34,281 nt of DNA from a virus. Below the pieces are notes generated by a model that saw only the letters and a list, made by a program, of their open reading frames with translations, was not told where the DNA came from and searched no databases. The stretch covers positions 1 to 34,281 of IMG/VR virus record IMGVR_UViG_3300007735_000648; one strand, given 5' to 3'. The stretch's first letter is position 1; every line of letters starts with the position of its first letter. Below, piece after piece: positions 29,339-34,281 of the stretch. Both the position numbers and the translations under genes were made by a program.

Positions 29339-30214
29339 TTAGTCTTCCTTGGCTAGTCGCTTGAAGTATTCAAGCGCGTCCTCGTCTTCGTCGGGTTTAG
29401 GAGCCTTACGAGCAGGAACAGCCTCAGCCACTTCGTCCTCGTCTTCCGCTCTCTTTGCGGCAGGGGCAACACTGCGAATATCGCCACCAAGAACATCGTT
29501 CAGCTTCTTCTTGAGTTCGTCGTATGACTTGAACTCACCAGGAGCAACAAAGTCCTGAAGCTTGTACAGAGTCTTCCACAGCTTCTCAAGCTTCTCATCA
29601 TCGCCCTTGTAGAGTTCGGTAGCACCATCAAACTCCGACTTGTCGTAGTTAGTGTACCCAGCGACCTTACGGATTTTCAACTTGAAGTTAGCACCCTTCC
29701 AGAAGTCGAACGGATTGATGGCTTCCTCATCCTTGAACTGAGGCTGCATGGCCTCCTGGATCTTCTGGAAGATCTTCGTACCGTACTTGAAGAGGAACAC
29801 CTTACCTTCGTTCTGGGGATTTGAAGGATCGCTGACAACAAGAATGTTGCTGATGTAGGTTAGCTTGCGCTTACGGTTACGGGCAATGTCCTTGTCCTTT
29901 TCGACACCGCTGTTCCAAAGTTCGCTGTTGGCTTCACAAATCGGACACTTCTGACCAAGCGTGGTTGGGCAGTTGTCGATCAGCCAGCCACCCTTGCCTT
30001 GGAAGCCGTGCGAGTAAACCTTGACCCAAGGAACATCTTCACCTTCGCAGGCTGGTAGGAAGCGAATCACGGCATAGCCGTTACCCGCCTTGTCAACTTC
30101 TGGCCTCCAGAACCGATCATCCTTGTAATCGGCAGTCTTGTTTAGGTCTTCGATCTTCTTGGTAAGATCTTCAATGCTGGACTTCGAACGCTTCTTAAAA
30201 TCGCTAAATGACAT
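29339..30214 (-). CDS. 32: Single-stranded DNA-binding protein gp32
   Basis: This 291-residue protein is a T4-type gp32 (301 residues). Residues 7-13 (KKRSKSS) form the basic LAST-type motif for cooperative self-contact. The zinc site is His69, Cys82, Cys90 and Cys93 in YSHGFQGKGGWLIDNCPTTL then GQKCPICEAN, matching T4 His64, Cys77, Cys87 and Cys90. The OB-fold core includes NILVVSDPSNPQNEGKVFLF and INPFDFWKGANFKLKIRK. The carboxy tail is acidic (from about 255, EDEDEVAEAV and DEDEDALEYF) for contacts with replication and recombination partners. It coats single-stranded DNA and works with UvsY. Codon use is much richer in G+C than in the tail genes. A sigma70-type promoter and a leader hairpin precede it. 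Confidence 0.98.
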   Translation of the reverse strand: MSFSDFKKRSKSSIEDLTKKIEDLNKTADYKDDRFWRPEVDKAGNGYAVIRFLPACEGEDVPWVKVYSHGFQGKGGWLIDNCPTTLGQKCPICEANSELWNSGVEKDKDIARNRKRKLTYISNILVVSDPSNPQNEGKVFLFKYGTKIFQKIQEAMQPQFKDEEAINPFDFWKGANFKLKIRKVAGYTNYDKSEFDGATELYKGDDEKLEKLWKTLYKLQDFVAPGEFKSYDELKKKLNDVLGGDIRSVAPAAKRAEDEDEVAEAVPARKAPKPDEDEDALEYFKRLAKED

Positions 30215-30234
30215 ATAGTCTCCTTAAATTTTTC

Positions 30235-30251
30235 CCAAGGAACTCCCTTGG
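30235..30251 (-). promoter_or_regulatory. Hairpin in the gp32 leader
   Basis: In the message, CCAAGG and CCTTGG pair around GAGTT, ending about 20 bases before the gp32 ATG and just upstream of its AAGGAGA ribosome site. T4 gp32 represses its own translation by binding a structured leader, so this hairpin may serve as the nucleation site. That role is inferred by analogy. Confidence 0.5.
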
Positions 30252-30261
30252 CCGATGGTGT

Positions 30262-30289
30262 AGTATACCAAAGTCTGGTGTTTAGTCAA
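30262..30289 (-). promoter_or_regulatory. Sigma70-type promoter of gp32
   Basis: TTGACT (30284-30289) and TATACT (30262-30267) are separated by 16 bases; each has one mismatch to TTGACA and TATAAT. It overlaps the gp33 stop codon and points at gp32. Host-polymerase transcription fits the need for gp32 early in infection. Confidence 0.75.
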
Positions 30290-30510
30290 AAAGGAAGTTT
30301 GGCCTTTTTGGGCAAAAGATGCAAATCCCTTCCCTCTTCGACTAGTTTTTCTATAATTGGTTTTGTTAAAAGTTTTGATGCACCTTGTGGTTCCATATTA
30401 TAGTCTTCACAAAGCTTTAATATAGCATCCATATAAGTAGAATTATGTTTTGAAACATAATCTATGACTAATTTCGAAAATTGATTTTTAAAACTTGGTT
30501 CTATTAGCAT
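30286..30510 (-). CDS. 33: Late-transcription coactivator gp33, miniature form
   Basis: This 74-residue protein resembles gp33 of cyanophage-like T4 relatives (T4: 112 residues). gp33 tethers the sliding clamp and the gp55 sigma to RNA polymerase for transcription from TATAAATA promoters. The body is LVIDYVSKHNSTYMDAILKL then CEDYNMEPQGASKLLTKPII and ends with LHLLPKKAKLPF, the usual helical middle followed by an LP-x-x-x-x-LP end. It lies before gp32, as in the 33-59-32 group of T4, without gp59 between. Recognising the protein fits with the late boxes found throughout this window. Confidence 0.82.
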   Translation of the reverse strand: MLIEPSFKNQFSKLVIDYVSKHNSTYMDAILKLCEDYNMEPQGASKLLTKPIIEKLVEEGRDLHLLPKKAKLPF

Positions 30511-30549
30511 TTTTTAATACCCTATATATTAGGTTAACTCGGAGAAAAT

Positions 30550-31605
30550 ATGTCCATAAATGACGCAAATTTGCAAATTAATGTAGCTGGCGGTGCAACC
30601 GCGACTATTTCCACAGATTATGTTATTGATTCTTACGGATTTACTTCTCATGTTCAATTATTTAAATTAGTCTGGGGAAACACTTCAGATGCAAATAGGG
30701 TTACAACTACCAACCCATTTCCAACCTATCTTGCAACAACTGGTGTTACCATTAATACTAATGCTAGAATAAGTGGAACAGGAACTGCTGGTTCTGTACC
30801 CATAGTCAATTATAGCACAAGCTCAATAAAAGTAAATGGTTCAGGATTAAATAGCGCGGTCATTACCCAGGATCAAGCTGGAAATACTCTATTAACAGAT
30901 ATTCTTGCTGATACGGCGAACATGGATAGTAAGCTTACCAGTGGCGATTTTACAATTAAAACCATTGGTGTAAGTCCATCGGGAGCAACTAGCGGATCAT
31001 ATGTTCGTCTTTTTGATTCTACGACCAATCTAATCGCAGGAGTAACCAATGGTGGTGGAAGTAATGCCCTAATGGTTCAAGTATTAGGAGCACCGATAAC
31101 TTTAACTGCAAATGTTAATCCATCTGTTGGAATTTACAATAGTGCAACTGGTCCAGTCTATATTCAAGGTTCAACAGGTTCTCCAGTAAGAGTCACTGGG
31201 GTAACTCTTGAATCTCTTCTAACTACAATAAATCAGTCAGGAAATTCTGGAGCTACATTCAATTCAAGAATTCCAGTAATTGAAACTTTACTAACTGCTG
31301 GTACAGCAAAAGTAAAGATTGATTCCTATACACTAACATCTACAGTAAAAACTGGTTATGTTGGTGTAACCCAATCAAATGCACAATTACATTCTGGATT
31401 TACTTGCACATATGGCGTTGATATCAAATCATATCCAACAAATACTCAAATAGTGTTTATCGGAGAAAGCGGATTTACATATGGATATCCTCTAGATGTT
31501 GGGGATAGCATATTCCTGGGAGTCTCAAATACTGACAAGATTTACGCCAAGAGTGGTGGTGCGGCAGGAACTACAGCTCAAGGCATATACTTTATAGCAA
31601 GATAA
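30550..31605 (+). CDS. Unrecognised Gly/Ser/Thr-rich virion-like protein
   Basis: I do not recognise this 351-residue protein. It is rich in Gly, Ser, Thr, Val and Asn with few charged residues and looks all-beta, with many repeats of short strands and Gly turns (TGSPVRVTGVTLESLLTTIN, GYVGVTQSNAQLHSGFTCTY). This composition is common in decoration proteins, tail fibres and spikes. The last 80 residues (DIKSYPTNTQIVFIGESGFT then YPLDVGDSIFLGV, near DKIYAKSGGAAGT) resemble a compact beta-barrel of the kind used as a head or fibre cap. A GGAGA ribosome site lies 8 bases before the ATG, and TATATATT at 30523-30530 is a weak late-box match. Confidence 0.75.
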   Translation: MSINDANLQINVAGGATATISTDYVIDSYGFTSHVQLFKLVWGNTSDANRVTTTNPFPTYLATTGVTINTNARISGTGTAGSVPIVNYSTSSIKVNGSGLNSAVITQDQAGNTLLTDILADTANMDSKLTSGDFTIKTIGVSPSGATSGSYVRLFDSTTNLIAGVTNGGGSNALMVQVLGAPITLTANVNPSVGIYNSATGPVYIQGSTGSPVRVTGVTLESLLTTINQSGNSGATFNSRIPVIETLLTAGTAKVKIDSYTLTSTVKTGYVGVTQSNAQLHSGFTCTYGVDIKSYPTNTQIVFIGESGFTYGYPLDVGDSIFLGVSNTDKIYAKSGGAAGTTAQGIYFIAR

Positions 31606-31606
31606 A

Positions 31607-32881
31607 ATGGCCAAAAAGACCTCACTCACATTAGTAAAGTCCATAAGCTCTTATGGATTTAAAATGGTGAATTCCTATTCTGATTTTGATCTTATAGGAA
31701 AAAGGTTCAATTCATCTCCAATAGTATATTACTATAATTCTTTTGGAAAGGCAATGTTTGATTATTCAAACACAGCCAATACAAATGATCTTGAAATATT
31801 AGATATTTTTTTACAGGGTATAACTAATGGAAATACATTTACTGTTTCTGATGGATACTATGTAAAAGATCAAGATGGAATAACATCAAATGTTTCTGGA
31901 ATTTATCAGTTTGATGGATCTACTGGTGATAATTTTATTTTAACAACTGTAGTTACCGCTGGAAATTTAAATACTGGAGAATACAGATATGAAAGAGATT
32001 ATTTCATAGATCCAATCCAGTTTACTTTAAATACTGGATTTACTGGTGATACGGCTTATATTATTAAATCAGTTACAAATGAAGGTATAATAGAATCTCT
32101 TGGTCTTTACGAGGATGATCTAGTTGAAATTTCATACTCAGGAATAACTGCAAACGTTGATAGACTTAGAGTAGAAAAAGTAGAAAAGACAGATGAGGGA
32201 GAAGAATTAATATTCTTGAAAGATCCTATTATAAACGACGATAGGATAGGTCAATATACTACAATTAATGTTTATGTTCGTGGCGATGCAATCAGCGAAT
32301 ATCTAGAAAAAAATAGAACATTAAACGGTACTGCCAGAACATATTCAAGTTCTGGGGAACTATTAGATTGCTTTGAGCAGCAAAATGAGCTTCAAGCTTA
32401 TCTTAGACAATTCGGTTATGGTAGATCAGAAGTTAGTTCTGTCTGGGGATATGGTGGTAATTGCGACGGATCAAATACGCTAGGAACAATAGAAAATAAT
32501 GTTTCTATCAGGTACGATTATTTAATGGCAGTAAAAGTTGTCAGAAATGGTTTTGAAATAAATGGAGTTTATAGACCAAATTTGACATTACTTGTAAATA
32601 AACTTTATTGTTTTTACCAAGGCGAAATAACAAATTATAATTCAACAAAACCATATCAATTAGTGTTTACAAAAGTTCAAGGTAATGTTAGTCAAAAAAA
32701 TTTACTAACTAGTAATTATATTACAAATGGAATACCTGGTTATAGCAATGGTTATACCATCTTAAACACAGGAAATGCAATTCCATCATTTTTTTATTAC
32801 GAATCTTCTAATCATCCGGGATATGGTGGTAGGATAGATATATCCACTTCTAACTTAACAAGACCAAATAATTTTATTTAA
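31607..32881 (+). CDS. Unrecognised virion-like protein
   Basis: I do not recognise this 424-residue protein. It directly follows the 351-residue gene and is probably co-transcribed. The amino-terminal half looks beta-rich (YYNSFGKAMFDYSNTANTND, TFTVSDGYYVKDQDG), with repeated TG turns. A more helical part near residues 230-265 (GDAISEYLEKNRTL, LDCFEQQNELQAYLRQFGYG) precedes a Tyr/Asn-rich end (YYESSNHPGYGGRIDIS). It may be a structural or receptor-contact protein. Its TAA shares the TTAA at 32878-32881 with the stop of the convergent nucleotidyltransferase-like gene. Confidence 0.72.
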   Translation: MAKKTSLTLVKSISSYGFKMVNSYSDFDLIGKRFNSSPIVYYYNSFGKAMFDYSNTANTNDLEILDIFLQGITNGNTFTVSDGYYVKDQDGITSNVSGIYQFDGSTGDNFILTTVVTAGNLNTGEYRYERDYFIDPIQFTLNTGFTGDTAYIIKSVTNEGIIESLGLYEDDLVEISYSGITANVDRLRVEKVEKTDEGEELIFLKDPIINDDRIGQYTTINVYVRGDAISEYLEKNRTLNGTARTYSSSGELLDCFEQQNELQAYLRQFGYGRSEVSSVWGYGGNCDGSNTLGTIENNVSIRYDYLMAVKVVRNGFEINGVYRPNLTLLVNKLYCFYQGEITNYNSTKPYQLVFTKVQGNVSQKNLLTSNYITNGIPGYSNGYTILNTGNAIPSFFYYESSNHPGYGGRIDISTSNLTRPNNFI

Positions 32882-33588
32882 ATTGACAATCTTTTATCAG
32901 TCATTGTTAAGATAAATTTTCTAATTTTATCGATATATCCACGATTTCTAAGTTCTTTGAACACAAGATTTTCTTGCGTAAATTCTCCGCTTTTTGCAAT
33001 TGCGTGTTTTCTCATCTTCTGAAACTTCTCCAAAAGTTTTTCTGCGGCTTTAGTATCAGTTGTATTTTGAAGAGCATGTTCTATTTCATAGACAGCATCA
33101 TCTATCTTTTTCTTGAGCAAATCATCATGCTCAAAATCAAGCTTTAGATTCTCTGGTTTGACAATCCATTTTCCAGTCTTCAAGGAAAATACTCCCTGGT
33201 TGTCGGGAATTTTTATTTGGCCAAGTTGAGCATAGACCTCAACTTCTGTATTGTAAATTTCGATATCGTGTGTTAATGACCAAATTAATTTCTTATCTTT
33301 AAAATATTCTTCGTCTGAGCAATTTGGGATTTTTTTTGGATTTAGAATAATATGAACATCTAAATCTGAATCGTCTGTATAGTTAAAATTAGCATTTCCC
33401 CCGGTAAGGACTATATCCTCGACTGCGCTAGTCGGTATTTCGGCAAACTTTAGCCATTCTTTAGCAATTTCAAGTAGCTGTTTGCGGACCTCATCCTTGA
33501 GAAAAATATTTACCCAGAACTTCGGATTGAGTTCTGAGTGATACTGGAGAGTTAGATTCTCCCTCAAAAATTTAGTCAAATACTGCAT
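32878..33588 (-). CDS. Nucleotidyltransferase-fold protein
   Basis: This 236-residue protein has the minimal nucleotidyltransferase signature. VLTGGNANFNYTDDSDLDVH at residues 60-79 gives the helix-turn GG and, after about ten residues, the metal-binding D-x-D (Asp75, Asp77). TEVEVYAQ at 114-121 offers the third acidic residue (Glu115 or Glu117). This is the pattern of the polymerase-beta-like superfamily, in the small kanamycin-transferase/MNT-type group. The carboxy half is helical (DLLKKKIDDAVYEIEHAL, EKFQKMRKHAIAKSGEFT). The substrate is unknown: it could modify a tRNA, a protein or a nucleotide, or be part of a toxin- or host-control function. It starts at the overlapping TGATG of the small gene upstream. 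Confidence 0.75.
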   Translation of the reverse strand: MQYLTKFLRENLTLQYHSELNPKFWVNIFLKDEVRKQLLEIAKEWLKFAEIPTSAVEDIVLTGGNANFNYTDDSDLDVHIILNPKKIPNCSDEEYFKDKKLIWSLTHDIEIYNTEVEVYAQLGQIKIPDNQGVFSLKTGKWIVKPENLKLDFEHDDLLKKKIDDAVYEIEHALQNTTDTKAAEKLLEKFQKMRKHAIAKSGEFTQENLVFKELRNRGYIDKIRKFILTMTDKRLSI

Positions 33589-33848
33589 CAGTTGTATAGA
33601 ATAACTGAACCAGCCTGATCTGCGGTTAGTCCATAAATTCTGGTAGGTAGTTCTAAATTACCATTTGCAACAATTTTTACATGACCAGTATTTAAAACTC
33701 CGTCTGCTGATACAAAATCTAAAGTCACTCCCATTGCACTAGAATTGACTCCAGTTAGTGTTACGGCTTTATGGGAGCCTAAAGTTCCTCTGCTTACATT
33801 AGTACCCGCAGTTAATGAAATTATTTTAGCTGAATGAAATGTGTCCAT
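33588..33848 (-). CDS. Small unknown beta-rich protein
   Basis: I do not recognise this 86-residue protein. It is rich in Thr, Val, Gly and Ser, looks all-beta (KAVTLTGVNSSAMGVTLDFV, HVKIVANGNLELPTRIYGLT) and ends DQAGSVILYN. Such small late proteins can be head or tail decorations. An exact TATAAATA lies 5 bases before the ATG, directly behind the terminator of the next gene, so it is expected to be expressed late and from a leaderless message. It is coupled to the nucleotidyltransferase-like gene by TGATG. Confidence 0.75.
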   Translation of the reverse strand: MDTFHSAKIISLTAGTNVSRGTLGSHKAVTLTGVNSSAMGVTLDFVSADGVLNTGHVKIVANGNLELPTRIYGLTADQAGSVILYN

Positions 33849-33853
33849 GTAGC

Positions 33854-33861
33854 TATTTATA
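33854..33861 (-). promoter_or_regulatory. Late promoter with +1 on the start codon (TATAAATA)
   Basis: An exact TATAAATA box placed so that, with T4 spacing, transcription begins on the A of the ATG at 33848. It follows the U tract of the upstream terminator by two bases. Confidence 0.75.
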
Positions 33862-33865
33862 TGAA

Positions 33866-33894
33866 AAAACCCCCCGCTGGAGTCGGGGGGTTTT
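33866..33894 (-). terminator. Strong terminator after the membrane protein gene
   Basis: An 11-bp stem (AAAACCCCCCG with CGGGGGGTTTT) has a 7-base loop, followed on the minus strand by a T run of six (33864-33869 read leftward). It ends the 33916-34224 transcript. On the plus strand only four U follow, so rightward activity would be weaker. Confidence 0.88.
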
Positions 33895-33915
33895 AAAACT
33901 AATTAATTAGTTAAC

Positions 33916-34224
33916 TCAAAGACGAGTTTTTGCCTTGGAGCAAGTATTTGAGCAATTGTCAATACGCTCATGGATGGCATCAGTCTGTTGCCACATACTA
34001 CGACGAACATCATCAAGATTTTCGTTGATGGTGCGGTCAGCATGGCTACGCTCAAGTGAGCAGACTTCCTTTGAGAGCCGACGAATCTCTGCAACAAGCA
34101 AAAGCCCAGTTAGACCAGCAAAAGCCCAAACGAGTGAAACCTTTGCATTATCAAGATGCAAAATTAGAGAAGCAAAAGCGGTAAAAACAGCAAGCCAACG
34201 ATAAGTAAAAACATTATTATGCAT
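33916..34224 (-). CDS. Two-span membrane protein
   Basis: This 102-residue protein has two predicted membrane segments, about residues 9-24 (RWLAVFTAFASLILHL) and 29-46 (VSLVWAFAGLTGLLLVAE). A charged, soluble helix of about 50 residues follows (RRLSKEVCSLERSHADRT, MWQQTDAIHERIDN) and the end has Cys91 and Cys95. AAGGAG lies 7 bases before the ATG. Size and two spans would fit a holin or holin-like protein or an inner-membrane effector, but there is no endolysin nearby and the long soluble tail is not specific. The start overlaps the stop of the truncated gene on the right. Confidence 0.75.
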   Translation of the reverse strand: MHNNVFTYRWLAVFTAFASLILHLDNAKVSLVWAFAGLTGLLLVAEIRRLSKEVCSLERSHADRTINENLDDVRRSMWQQTDAIHERIDNCSNTCSKAKTRL

Positions 34225-34279
34225 TATTATTCTCCTTTTGAATAATTTTAGTTAAAACTGAAACAATTTGGTCAATTTT
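34217..34279 (-). CDS. C-terminal end of a truncated gene
   Basis: A minus-strand frame entering from the right edge encodes KIDQIVSVLTKIIQKENNNA and stops at TAA 34219-34217, overlapping the ATG of the membrane protein gene by 8 bases. The helical look and the tight overlap suggest it is the end of a real gene, but only 20 codons are visible and its identity is unknown. Confidence 0.5.
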   Translation of the reverse strand, partial: KIDQIVSVLTKIIQKENNNA

Positions 34280-34281
34280 TT

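Noticed and set aside
29349-29558. Plus-strand open frame (Ser/Ala-rich) within gp32
   Set aside because: It mirrors the acidic tail of gp32; gp32 identity is certain.
33903-34097. Alternative minus-strand frame inside the membrane protein gene
   Set aside because: The overlapping frame starting at 34224 has a good AAGGAG site and two sensible membrane spans; this one has neither.
1-34281. tRNA genes, integrase, attachment sites, insertion sequences
   Set aside because: I looked for cloverleaf ends, recombinase or transposase motifs and terminal inverted repeats and found none; nearly every base is in the assigned genes.

Overview
This window is part of the genome of a tailed phage of the T4 superfamily (contractile-tailed myovirus). 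About 30 of its genes can be placed by protein similarity and by gene order. The evidence is an almost continuous leftward run of T4-type virion genes: portal, prohead protease, scaffold, capsid, both terminase subunits, neck, sheath, tube and baseplate wedge. Next to it lie the recombination and late-transcription genes uvsY, gp32 and gp33, and TATAAATA boxes of the T4 late-promoter type. The layout (gp23, then a gp3-like gene, uvsY and a start that fits uvsW; minimal sheath; very short gp33; no gp24 paralogue seen) is closer to marine/cyanophage-like and other distant T4 relatives than to enterobacterial T4. AAGGAG-type ribosome sites suggest a host that uses Shine-Dalgarno signals. The host itself cannot be named from this sequence.

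Layout, reading the minus strand from right to left. 26185-21180 is baseplate: gp48/54-like tube cap, an unknown protein, a gp27-like hub, a second hub-domain protein and a gp25-like wedge protein. 21175-16149 holds gp6, a very short gp7/tail-protein-I-like protein, gp8 and a wedge-associated protein. 16140-12722 holds a Cys-rich protein and neck/tail-terminator genes gp13, gp14 and gp15. 12722-10676 is terminase gp16/gp17. 10669-6412 is a tail cassette with two sheath and three tube paralogues. 6393-1096 is the head module: gp20, a gp67/68-like core protein, gp21, a small putative internal protein, gp22 and gp23. 1028-1 holds a gp3-like tube-fold protein, uvsY and the first codons of a uvsW-like gene. 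On the plus strand, 26211-29332 diverges from the baseplate operon and carries gp4, a tube-fold protein, a gp26/51-type tail chaperone and a long repeat protein. gp32 and gp33 lie on the minus strand at 30510-29339. Two unrecognised, probably virion, proteins lie on the plus strand at 30550-32881. The right end (minus strand) has a nucleotidyltransferase-like protein, a small unknown, a two-span membrane protein and a truncated gene.

The most notable observations are these. (1) A T TTT TTT slippery heptamer near the end of the gp26/51-type chaperone gene opens a stop-free -1 frame that runs through the only sizeable gap between genes and into the next gene, like the G/GT chaperone frameshift of lambda and P2. 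(2) The tail cassette has two sheath and three tube genes, a multiplicity reminiscent of extracellular contractile injection systems; two of the tubes share an 88-bp identical stretch. (3) Several late promoters sit so close to start codons that their transcripts should be leaderless. (4) A protein with eleven 15-residue repeats occupies the place where a tape measure would be expected. Genes are packed with mostly ATGA/TAATG overlaps, and I saw no tRNA, CRISPR array, integrase or insertion sequence.
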